8,325 nt of DNA from Novosphingobium sp. (lineage in GTDB: Bacteria; Pseudomonadota; Alphaproteobacteria; Sphingomonadales; Sphingomonadaceae), in contig JAURNJ010000066.1 in the NCBI GenBank assembly GCA_030830245.1, positions 1 through 8,325 of the forward strand, written 5' to 3'. Shown here in pieces: positions 1 through 6,181 of this stretch. Made by a program: the position numbers and the translations under genes. Positions within the stretch are counted from its first letter, which is position 1. Every line of letters starts with the position of its first letter. Below the pieces are notes generated by a model. It was not told the DNA's origin and ran no database searches. It saw nothing but the letters and a program-made list of their open reading frames with translations.

Positions 1-1675
1 CTTTCCGGAATTCGACCACGCGCGGCACCTTGTAAATGGCGAGGTGTTCCTTGGCGTGCGCCTTGATCGACTCGACATCCACCCGGGCGCCGGGATCGAT
101 CACGCAATCGACTGCGACGATCTCGCCGAGCCGGCTGTCAGGCAGGCCATAGGCGAAAGCCTCGTGCACCGCCGGGTGGCTTGCCACGACGCGCTCCACC
201 TCGGCGCAGTAGATGTTCTCGCCGCCCGAAATGACCATCGACTTCTTACGATCGACGATGGTGTAGATGCCGTTCTCGTCGACCGTGGCGATGTCGCCTG
301 TCGCGAGCCAGCCATCGACGATGGTCTCTGCAGTGGCCTCGGGGTTGTTCCAGTAGCCTTCCATCACGCCCGCGCCGCGCATCCACAGTTCGCCCGGCTC
401 GCCGATGTCCGCTTCGCTGCCGTCGTCACGGCGCAATTGCACATCGACGCAGGGCACCGGCCAGCCACAGGAGGTGGGGTGATCGAGGTAGATGTTGCCG
501 CTGATGCTGCAGGTCCACGCCGCACCCTCAGTCTGGCCATAGGTATTGGAGATCAGCGCATTGGGCATCCGCGCCTTGATCTGGCGGACGATATCGAGGT
601 CGAGCGGCGCCGCACCGTTCGCCATGTTGTTGATCCGGCCCAACAGTTCGGGCGTCGCGCGCGGCGACTTGAAGATGTCGAACACCATGGCCGGGACGAA
701 CGAAAGCCGGGTCATGCCGACGTTCTCGATCATGTCGATGGCGACCTCGGGGTTCCACTTGCCGGGCAGGACGATGGTCGTGCCCAGGTATATGGCGCGC
801 ATCGTCGGCATGATGCCGCCAAGGTGGAACATCGGGCCGAGAATGACCGCCGGGGATCGCATCGTGCTCTGTTCGGGACGCAGCTTGATCCCGCTCTCTT
901 CCTCGTAGCGGATGTCCTGCAACCGGCCCATGAAGGTAGCGAGCGAGATCGACTGGCAAACTGCCCCCTGACTGAGCAGCGCACCCTTGGGGAAACCCGT
1001 GGTGCCCGAAGTGAACAGGATTACCCCGCCAGCTTCCTGCGGCATGTCGAGCGGATCGAACGCGATACCTTCAGGCGGCTCTGCCAGGTCCTCGAAACGG
1101 GCATCCCTTTCGCGCAGCGAAACCCTTGGTTCATCGATGACAATGCGCGGCCATGCCGGGTCTGGCCGAGACTCGGCAACCATCTCGTCCTTGTCCGCCT
1201 CGATGATCGCCAGTTTGCAGTCGACGAGGTCCATCGCGCGCAGCATCTCTTCGGCGACGCCGCGACTGTTGATCGAGGCGACGATCGCACCGAGAGATGT
1301 GACCGCCACGGTCGAGACAATCCATTCCCAACGATTGACCGTCACCACCGCGACGATATCGCCCGCGCCGATCCCGTAATCGTTGCGCATGGCCGTTGCT
1401 AGCGCGGCGGCGCGTGCGAAGCCTTCAGCATAAGTGAAGCGGGTCTGCCCGTCGATCACCATTGTGTTGCCGGGGTATTGCATCCCGGCCCGATAAAGCT
1501 GCGCGAGATTGCGCGGCAGGCCTTTGAACACGTGACGCGGACGACCACCGACCAGGATGGTTTCCAGCTCGAACTCGTCGCCCTCGGCAAGCATCCGCAG
1601 TGCCAGCGGATCGCGAATGTTCTCGCGAAATCCGCCCATGCTCTCCGGTTCGATCAGTGTGCTCGCTTCGGCCAT
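1..1675 (-). CDS. AMP-dependent acyl-CoA synthetase/ligase (FadD-like), 3' end cut by window edge
   Basis: Reading leftward from ATG at 1675, an open frame of 558 codons runs off the left edge. It is an adenylate-forming (ANL) enzyme: carboxylic acid + ATP + CoA to acyl-CoA, probably cytosolic. Visible motifs in order: P-loop TSGTTGFPKG at residues 222-231, PMFHLGG near 304, YGQTEG at 379-384, TGD at 459-461 followed by DRKK at 475-478, SGGENIY at 483-489, and YKVPR at 548-552. The last of these sits just before the C-terminal segment holding the catalytic lysine, so only about 20-40 residues should be missing. The start is supported by GAGGAG (1685-1680), four bases upstream. It is transcribed divergently from the MFS/monooxygenase operon, which suggests it activates an acid made by that pathway. 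Chain length or aromatic specificity cannot be read from the sequence. The family is certain; the substrate is unknown. Confidence 0.95.
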   Translation of the reverse strand, partial: MAEASTLIEPESMGGFRENIRDPLALRMLAEGDEFELETILVGGRPRHVFKGLPRNLAQLYRAGMQYPGNTMVIDGQTRFTYAEGFARAAALATAMRNDYGIGAGDIVAVVTVNRWEWIVSTVAVTSLGAIVASINSRGVAEEMLRAMDLVDCKLAIIEADKDEMVAESRPDPAWPRIVIDEPRVSLRERDARFEDLAEPPEGIAFDPLDMPQEAGGVILFTSGTTGFPKGALLSQGAVCQSISLATFMGRLQDIRYEEESGIKLRPEQSTMRSPAVILGPMFHLGGIMPTMRAIYLGTTIVLPGKWNPEVAIDMIENVGMTRLSFVPAMVFDIFKSPRATPELLGRINNMANGAAPLDLDIVRQIKARMPNALISNTYGQTEGAAWTCSISGNIYLDHPTSCGWPVPCVDVQLRRDDGSEADIGEPGELWMRGAGVMEGYWNNPEATAETIVDGWLATGDIATVDENGIYTIVDRKKSMVISGGENIYCAEVERVVASHPAVHEAFAYGLPDSRLGEIVAVDCVIDPGARVDVESIKAHAKEHLAIYKVPRVVEFRK

Positions 1676-1696
1676 TCCACTCCTCGTCTGCCCACG

Positions 1697-1724
1697 GCCA
1701 TAGACAGGAGTCCTGCTTCGTCAA
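1697..1724 (-). promoter_or_regulatory. Candidate sigma-70-type promoter for the ligase
   Basis: On the minus strand, TTGACG (1724-1719) resembles a -35 box. It is followed after 16 bases by TATGGC (1702-1697), a poor match to a -10 box. Transcription would start near 1690, giving a short leader that still includes the GAGGAG ribosome site. The -35 is good and the -10 weak, so this is only a candidate. Confidence 0.35.
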
Positions 1725-1728
1725 GCAG
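1713..1728. repeat. Inverted repeat CTGCTT-N4-AAGCAG over the candidate ligase -35 box
   Basis: Perfect 6-bp arms flank a 4-bp centre. The repeat contains the TTGACG that could be the ligase -35 element, so a protein bound here would be placed to repress the ligase. GCTTCG (1715-1720) can also pair with CGAAGC (1730-1735), giving an alternative overlapping repeat. An operator role is inference. Confidence 0.4.
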
Positions 1729-1737
1729 CCGAAGCTC

Positions 1738-1769
1738 AATGCACGGAAATAACACAGGTGAAGTGCATT
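1738..1769. promoter_or_regulatory. Inverted repeat AATGCAC-N18-GTGCATT, possible operator
   Basis: Perfect 7-bp arms at 1738-1744 and 1763-1769 are 25 bp apart centre to centre, in the middle of the divergent intergenic region. The same AATGCAC word recurs at 3145-3151 and 5791-5797 in two other gene gaps of the cluster, which favours a shared regulator site over chance. No regulator gene lies in the window. Confidence 0.4.
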
Positions 1770-1799
1770 TCTGCCAAGACAGGGGGCGATCTCGCCGGT

Positions 1800-1823
1800 A
1801 AGGCTTGCTGCTGAACAAGCCTT
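1800..1823 (+). repeat. Stem-loop AAGGCTTG-N8-CAAGCCTT just before the MFS ribosome site
   Basis: Perfect 8-bp arms (1800-1807 and 1816-1823) enclose an 8-base loop. The stem ends one base before the GGGAGA ribosome site (1825-1830) of the MFS gene. In RNA it could form a leader hairpin that affects ribosome access; in DNA it could be an operator. No U-run follows, so it is not an ordinary terminator. Confidence 0.45.
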
Positions 1824-1835
1824 TGGGAGAATGAC

Positions 1836-3080
1836 TTGTCCGATATGATGTCGCGCAGCGCCGCTGCGGAATGGCGCGCGCACTGGCCGGTCGTCCTCGC
1901 CGCCTTTTCGGGAATGGGCATGTCGACCATCGCGCAATACACGGTCAGCCTGTTCATCGAACCGATCGAGGCGGAATTCGGCTGGAGCAGGGCGCAAATC
2001 ATGTGCGGCATGATCCTGACCGCCACTGTCGGGGTTCTCTGTGCGCCCTTGATCGGCGCGGCGATCGACCGCTTCGGCCCGCGCCGCTTCGCGATCGCGT
2101 CCAGCCTAATCGTTCCGGTCTGCTTCGGGCTGCTCGGCGCCACGACAGACAAACTCCTCGTATGGCAGGCCTTGTGGTTCCTGTTCGCGCTCTCGACTCT
2201 CCTGTTGTCACCGGCACTGTGGACCTCGGCAATCGCCGGCTTTTTCGAGAAAGGACGCGGCTTTGCCCTCGCATGCGTGCTGTGCGGCAGCGGCTTTTCC
2301 TCGATCATGATGCCGCCATTGGCCTATTATGCCATCGAGCAGTTCGGGTGGCGTCTGGGCTTCGGAGCGTTGGGGCTCTTCTGGTTTGCCATCACCTTCC
2401 CGCTGCTCACGCTGTTCTTCACCAGTCCCCGCGACCGGGACCGCAAGGCAGGCGGCCGAACTGTTGGACGTGGAAGCGGCAATTTCAGTCTCGTCTTCAA
2501 ACAGATCATGCTGTCGCGCAAATTCATCCAAGTCGCTTTGGCCGGGTTACTGATCGCGACGGTGGTCGTGTCCATCGTGACCACCCTCGTGCCGATCATG
2601 TCGTCCAATGGCATCGCGCGCGAAGAAGCCGCCGCCGTTGCCAGCTTGTTGGGGTTCACGGCGATCATCGGCAGGCTGACGGTGGGCTGGCTGTTAGATC
2701 ATATACAGGCTCGCTTCCTCGCTACCGTCATGCTTTCGCTGCCGGTCATCGCGATCCTGCTCCTGACCCAGCTGCCAAACTCCGTCCACGCTGCAATTGC
2801 CGCAACGCTGATCATCGGTCTGGCGCTTGGCGCCGAGCTGGACCTGCTAGCCTACATCACCTCGCGTTACTTCGATCTCGCCTGGTTCGGGACCCTGTTC
2901 AGCACCATCGGCGGCTTCGTGACCTTGGCGGGCGGCATGGGGCCAGTTTTGCTCAACCTCGTCTACGATGCGACCGGCTCCTACACACCGGCCCTGCTTG
3001 CGGCGATTCCGCTCAGCCTCACTGCGGCGCTGCTGTTCCTGCTGCTCGGACCCTATCCCGAGGGCTCCCAAGGTCATTGA
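1836..3080 (+). CDS. MFS transporter, 12 TM, organic-anion/OFA-like
   Basis: A 414-residue inner-membrane carrier of the major facilitator superfamily with about 12 hydrophobic segments. There are six in the first half (about 17-196), a charged cytoplasmic loop (about 197-228, RDRDRK-rich), then six more to about 405. The motif-A loop between TM2 and TM3 is GAAIDRFGPRR at 74-84, and its second-half counterpart GRLTVGWLLDHI is at 279-290. Length and layout fit secondary carriers; the sequence style resembles oxalate/formate- or monocarboxylate-type members, but this is a loose impression. Start choice: GGGAGA (1825-1830) is 5 bases before TTG at 1836 and 14 bases before ATG at 1845, so TTG is preferred. 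It is first in the + strand operon, so it probably imports the pathway substrate or an acid intermediate. Export of a toxic product is the alternative. Confidence 0.9.
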   Translation: MSDMMSRSAAAEWRAHWPVVLAAFSGMGMSTIAQYTVSLFIEPIEAEFGWSRAQIMCGMILTATVGVLCAPLIGAAIDRFGPRRFAIASSLIVPVCFGLLGATTDKLLVWQALWFLFALSTLLLSPALWTSAIAGFFEKGRGFALACVLCGSGFSSIMMPPLAYYAIEQFGWRLGFGALGLFWFAITFPLLTLFFTSPRDRDRKAGGRTVGRGSGNFSLVFKQIMLSRKFIQVALAGLLIATVVVSIVTTLVPIMSSNGIAREEAAAVASLLGFTAIIGRLTVGWLLDHIQARFLATVMLSLPVIAILLLTQLPNSVHAAIAATLIIGLALGAELDLLAYITSRYFDLAWFGTLFSTIGGFVTLAGGMGPVLLNLVYDATGSYTPALLAAIPLSLTAALLFLLLGPYPEGSQGH

Positions 3081-3114
3081 TCTTGCTCAAGGCTGGCGCG
3101 CGCCAGTTTCGCCA

Positions 3115-3132
3115 TGATACAGGTGCGTATCA
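3115..3132. promoter_or_regulatory. Inverted repeat TGATAC-N6-GTATCA upstream of the BVMO gene
   Basis: Perfect 6-bp arms (3115-3120 and 3127-3132) form an 18-bp dyad in the 65-75-nt gap between the MFS and monooxygenase genes. Its size suits a TetR-type or similar dimeric repressor. The gap also holds a 14-bp palindrome (3093-3106) and an AATGCAC word (3145-3151). Together these suggest a second, internal control point, but no clear -35/-10 pair was found. Confidence 0.4.
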
Positions 3133-3154
3133 ATAAACACCGGGAATGCACAGG

Positions 3155-4639
3155 ATGACCGAATCGAACGGCAAGGGTCTTCGCACCATCATCATCGGCG
3201 CGGGCATGGCGGGCCTGCTCGCCGGTATCAGGCTCAAGCAGCGCGGCGACGACGATTTCACCATTTACGAAAAGGGCGACTGTGTCGGCGGAACCTGGCG
3301 GGAGAACACCTATCCGGGCCTCACCTGCGACGTGCCCGCACACGCCTATACCTATTCCTTCGCCTACAACCCGGACTGGAGCCAGTTCATGGCGCCGGGA
3401 CCGGAAATTCGCGAATACTTCGAGAACATGGCGAACCGCTATGGCGTGAAGGAACACATCCGCTTCAATGAAGAAGTGGCCAGTGCCGAATGGCGTGACA
3501 ACCGCTGGCACATTCGCACCAGCACCGGGCGCGAGGATAGCAGCAACATGCTCGTCGCCGCGACCGGCGTTCTGCACGTGCCCAACTATCCCGATATCGA
3601 AGGGATCGATTCGTTCGAGGGCGCCTGCTTCCACTCGGCGCGGTGGGACCACTCGGTACCGCTCGATGGCAAGCGAATTGGCGTGATTGGCACGGGTTCG
3701 ACCGGCGTGCAGATCGTCGGCGCGCTGGCAGACCGCGCCAGCAGGCTAACGCATTTCCAGCGCACCGCGCAGTGGATCATGGGGCGGCCAGGCCCGGTCT
3801 ATACCGAGGAAGACAAGCAAGCCTTCCGCGCAGACCCGTCGCTGATCGAAGCCGTCCGCAACAACCCCGAGGGCGCGGCCAACCGCGAGCGATTCCTCAA
3901 AGCGGTGATCGACCCGAGTTCGCCCGCCCATGCCGAACTGGAAGCGCTGCTTACCGCGCAACTGGAGGAGCGGGTCCGCGATCCCGAATTGCGCGAAAAG
4001 CTGCGACCCAACTATCGTGCAGCCTGCAAGCGGCTGATCTTTGCCAACGACTATTACGACGCGGTGCAGAAACCCAACGTCGATGTCGAGACGCGCAAGA
4101 TCGCTAGGGTGGAGCCCAAGGGCGTCCGGCTGGAGGATGGGACCCTGATCGAGCTAGACGTGTTGGTCCTTGCTACGGGCTTCCGAGCAGATCAGTTCGT
4201 CAGGCCGATGAAGATCAAGGGCGTGGGCGGCGCTGACCTTGAGAACCTGTGGGCAGAGGTGCCTCGAGCCTATTTCGCTGTCACCGTGCCGGACTTCCCG
4301 AACATGGTGCTGCTCAACGGGCCAGCAGGACCGGTCGGCAATTTCTCGCTGATCGATGTGGCCGAGGCGCAGTGGGACTATTTCGACAAGCTGATGGAGC
4401 CGGTGCGGCGCGGCGAATGCGCTGGCCTCGCCCCGTCGATGGCTGCGCTCGACGCCTATGACGAGCGAAGGCGGAAGGCGGCAGCGGGGACAATCTGGGC
4501 CTCGGGATGCAAGAGCTGGTACATCGGCGGCGACGGTCTGCCACAGGTGTGGTCGTGGCCGATGGAGTACTTCTGGGAAGTCATGTCCAAGCCCGATTTC
4601 GGCGACTACGAACGGATCGGCAAGACGCAGCACGCCTAG
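3155..4639 (+). CDS. FAD/NADPH-dependent Baeyer-Villiger-type monooxygenase
   Basis: A 494-residue class B flavoprotein monooxygenase. In order: FAD-binding GAGMAG at 15-20, GGTW at 45-48, a CDVPA segment with D59 at the position of the conserved active-site Asp, the BVMO fingerprint FxGxxxHxxxWD at F154-G156-H160-W164-D165, NADPH-binding GTGSTG at 179-184, and LATGF near 339-343. R293 (in a KRLIF segment) aligns from memory with the catalytic Arg of phenylacetone and cyclohexanone monooxygenases. All signatures are present, so oxygen insertion next to a ketone is likely: ketone + O2 + NADPH to ester or lactone. Length is slightly below the best-known enzymes (about 540). Start: ATG at 3155 has GGGA (3142-3145) nine bases upstream; ATG at 3146, three codons longer, has no well-spaced ribosome site. 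It follows the MFS gene and probably acts on a cyclic or aryl ketone made by the neighbouring oxygenase/dehydrogenase genes. S- or N-oxidation cannot be excluded. Confidence 0.9.
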   Translation: MTESNGKGLRTIIIGAGMAGLLAGIRLKQRGDDDFTIYEKGDCVGGTWRENTYPGLTCDVPAHAYTYSFAYNPDWSQFMAPGPEIREYFENMANRYGVKEHIRFNEEVASAEWRDNRWHIRTSTGREDSSNMLVAATGVLHVPNYPDIEGIDSFEGACFHSARWDHSVPLDGKRIGVIGTGSTGVQIVGALADRASRLTHFQRTAQWIMGRPGPVYTEEDKQAFRADPSLIEAVRNNPEGAANRERFLKAVIDPSSPAHAELEALLTAQLEERVRDPELREKLRPNYRAACKRLIFANDYYDAVQKPNVDVETRKIARVEPKGVRLEDGTLIELDVLVLATGFRADQFVRPMKIKGVGGADLENLWAEVPRAYFAVTVPDFPNMVLLNGPAGPVGNFSLIDVAEAQWDYFDKLMEPVRRGECAGLAPSMAALDAYDERRRKAAAGTIWASGCKSWYIGGDGLPQVWSWPMEYFWEVMSKPDFGDYERIGKTQHA

Positions 4640-4680
4640 CCAACCCGCCACATCGCGCAGGCGACTGGACAAGCAACCGG

Positions 4681-4700
4681 CAGGGTGCAACAGCGCCCTG
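4681..4700 (+). repeat. Stem-loop just upstream of the LLM-oxidoreductase ribosome site
   Basis: CAGGGTGC (4681-4688) pairs with GCGCCCTG (4693-4700) around an AACA loop: an 8-bp RNA stem with one G-U pair. It stands three bases before the strong GGAGGG ribosome site (4704-4709). No U-run follows, so an mRNA-processing, stability or translation-control role is more likely than termination. The remainder of the gap from 4640 shows nothing clear. Confidence 0.4.
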
Positions 4701-4716
4701 ACCGGAGGGATTGACG

Positions 4717-5751
4717 ATGCCGAAGCTTGGATTGGAAATAGCTTACAGCGGCGCACGCATGGCGCTCGACATGGACAAGATCAAGAAGGCGGAAAGGCTT
4801 GGCTTCGACGCCATCTGGTCGGCCGAAGCCTACGGTTCGGACGCTTTCACCCCCCTCGCCTACATCGCCGGGCAGACCAAGCGCATCCGGCTGGGCACCG
4901 GCATTGCCCAGCTTGCCGCGCGCACCCCAGCGAACTGCGCGATGATCGCGCAAACGCTGGACGATCTTGCGGGCAACGGCCGCGTAATTGTCGGCCTTGG
5001 CGTATCCGGGCCGCAGATCGTCGAGGGCTGGTACGGCCAGCCCTGGGGCAAGCCGATGGATCGCATCCGCGATTACGTCGCGATCATGAAGAAAATCTGG
5101 AAGCGCGAAGGTCCCGTCACCCATGACGGGCCGGAAATCCAGCTGCCCTACCGGGGGCCAGGTTCGTGCGGCCTTGGCAAGCCGCTCAAGTCGATCCTTC
5201 ACGGGAACCCGGACATTCCGGTGATGCTCGGCTCTGCAACGCCTGCTGCTCTGCGACTGTGCGGCGAGATCGCCGATGGCTGGCTGTCGATGCACCTCAC
5301 CCCGGCCAGCCTGCCGAAATACCTCGCCCAGCTGGAACAGGGCATTGCCAAGCGGACAGACGGCAAGACCATCGACGATATGGAGATAGTCGCGAACCTG
5401 CGCGTTTATATCACCGACGACGTGAAGGCGGCGCTCGATACGGCCCGCCCGACGATTGCGCTTTACGTCGGCGGCATGGGCGCCAAGTCCAAGAACTTCC
5501 ACAAGGAAAAGATGATCGAGCGTGGCTATCCCGAGGCGGCCGAGCGCATCCAGGAACTGTTCCTTGCAGGCCACAAGAAGGAAGCCGAAGCGGCCGTACC
5601 CGACGAGTTCCTCGACGACATGTCGCTGGTCGGGCCGAAGGAGCGCATTGCCGAGCGGTTCAAGGCCTGGCGCGATTCACGCTTCACGCATCTGCGGGTG
5701 GTCAATATCGACGACGAGTCGATGGAATACATCGCCAAGGTCAACGGCTGA
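4717..5751 (+). CDS. Luciferase-like monooxygenase (LLM) family F420/FMN-dependent oxidoreductase, Rv3520c-like
   Basis: A 344-residue bacterial-luciferase-fold TIM barrel. Typical segments: GFDAIWSAEAYGSDAF at 29-44, RIRLGTG at 56-62 with AARTP at 67-71, GLGVSGPQIVEGWYG at 93-107, and the phosphate-binding-like VMLGSATP at 169-176 followed by EIADGW. These match my memory of the actinobacterial family typified by Mycobacterium Rv3520c, annotated as F420-dependent. In a sphingomonad-like host FMN is equally possible, and the sequence alone does not decide. The reaction is probably hydride transfer or flavin-dependent oxygenation of a pathway intermediate; the substrate is unknown. Start: GGAGGG (4704-4709) is seven bases before ATG 4717, whereas the upstream in-frame TTG 4711 is only one base away and is rejected. 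The gene lies 77 nt after the BVMO gene, probably in the same transcript. Confidence 0.88.
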   Translation: MPKLGLEIAYSGARMALDMDKIKKAERLGFDAIWSAEAYGSDAFTPLAYIAGQTKRIRLGTGIAQLAARTPANCAMIAQTLDDLAGNGRVIVGLGVSGPQIVEGWYGQPWGKPMDRIRDYVAIMKKIWKREGPVTHDGPEIQLPYRGPGSCGLGKPLKSILHGNPDIPVMLGSATPAALRLCGEIADGWLSMHLTPASLPKYLAQLEQGIAKRTDGKTIDDMEIVANLRVYITDDVKAALDTARPTIALYVGGMGAKSKNFHKEKMIERGYPEAAERIQELFLAGHKKEAEAAVPDEFLDDMSLVGPKERIAERFKAWRDSRFTHLRVVNIDDESMEYIAKVNG

Positions 5752-5784
5752 GCGGCCCCAGCCGGATTGAGCGCAAGCTTGATC

Positions 5785-5813
5785 TGTGCAAATGCACCTT
5801 GTCTTGTGCAATT
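5785..5813. promoter_or_regulatory. Cluster of GTGCA/TGCAC words before the small barrel gene
   Basis: The 74-nt gap after the LLM gene holds GTGCA-AA-TGCAC (5786-5797), a 12-bp dyad, and a direct repeat, TGTGCAAAT (5785-5793) and TGTGCAATT (5805-5813), exactly 20 bp apart, about two helical turns. An 8-bp palindrome CAAGCTTG lies at 5774-5781. AATGCAC (5791-5797) is identical to words at 1738-1744 and 3145-3151. This looks like a protein-binding site rather than an RNA structure, because the dyad has only a two-base centre. A weak -35-like TTGATC (5779-5784) has no good -10 partner. Confidence 0.42.
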
Positions 5814-5825
5814 CGGGAGAGAAAC

Positions 5826-6161
5826 ATGGCGCGATTCGATCTCATTGTCCTTTCACGGTGCACACCCGGAGAGGAAAAGGAATTCGAGGATTGGTACGCT
5901 AACCAGCATCTGCGCGATGTCTGCGCGATAGACGGCGTGGTCAGCGCGCGGTTCACCAAGGTGCGCTACCAGAAAGACTACGATCTCAATCCGCCGCCCT
6001 ACGGCTATCTAGCCATCTACGAGATGGAGGGTGATGACCCGAACGCCATCATGGAAAGCATCTTGGCGGTCTCTGGCTCCGACGTCATGCCGCTCAGCCC
6101 TGCCCTCGTCAGGGACAAGATGATCCAGGCGATCGGCGAGACCATCGCCACCTATCCCTGA
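5826..6161 (+). CDS. Small dimeric alpha/beta-barrel (EthD-like) protein
   Basis: A 111-residue cytosolic protein with no signal peptide or membrane segment. It opens with a beta strand (FDLIVLS, 4-10), then an EFEDWYANQHLRDV stretch (19-32) and a glycine turn leading to a second strand (DGVVSARF, 36-43). This W-Y-x3-H-x2-D-V pattern (W23, Y24, H28, D31, V32) is typical of the EthD-like branch of the dimeric ferredoxin-like barrel fold. Such proteins often sit in aromatic or ether degradation operons, where their roles range from cofactor-free cyclase or isomerase to accessory protein. Start: GGGAGA (5815-5820) is five bases upstream of ATG 5826. It is followed after 20 nt by the Rieske gene, so the two are probably co-translated. 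It is not a dioxygenase beta subunit, being too short and of a different fold. Exact function is unknown. Confidence 0.8.
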   Translation: MARFDLIVLSRCTPGEEKEFEDWYANQHLRDVCAIDGVVSARFTKVRYQKDYDLNPPPYGYLAIYEMEGDDPNAIMESILAVSGSDVMPLSPALVRDKMIQAIGETIATYP

Positions 6162-6181
6162 ACGCCAACAGAGGACACGAC

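Noticed and set aside
44..1402. Long + strand open frame of 452 codons
   Set aside because: It lies antisense to the acyl-CoA ligase, whose frame shows all ANL motifs. The + frame product is Arg/His/Asp-rich with no recognisable domain, typical of high-GC shadow frames.
3093..3106. 14-bp palindrome after the MFS stop as a transcription terminator
   Set aside because: As RNA it gives only a 5-bp stem with a GCGC loop followed by UUUC, too weak for a confident intrinsic terminator.
1871..3136. 421-codon + strand frame overlapping the MFS gene
   Set aside because: Its product is Arg/His-rich and lacks hydrophobic segments; the overlapping frame from 1836 encodes a clear 12-TM carrier with MFS motifs and a ribosome site.
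4711..4716. TTG at 4711 as the LLM gene start
   Set aside because: The ribosome site GGAGGG ends only one base before it; ATG at 4717 has normal seven-base spacing.
4636..5574. 312-codon minus-strand frame
   Set aside because: Antisense shadow of the LLM oxidoreductase, without a family motif.
5166..5825. Upstream extension of the small barrel gene frame
   Set aside because: The frame is open upstream but overlaps the LLM gene and encodes Arg-rich sequence; GGGAGA before ATG 5826 marks the real start.
5826..6161. Idea that the small gene is the beta subunit of the Rieske oxygenase
   Set aside because: Beta subunits are about 160-190 residues with an SnoaL/NTF2-like fold. This one is 111 residues with an EthD-like W-Y-x3-H pattern.
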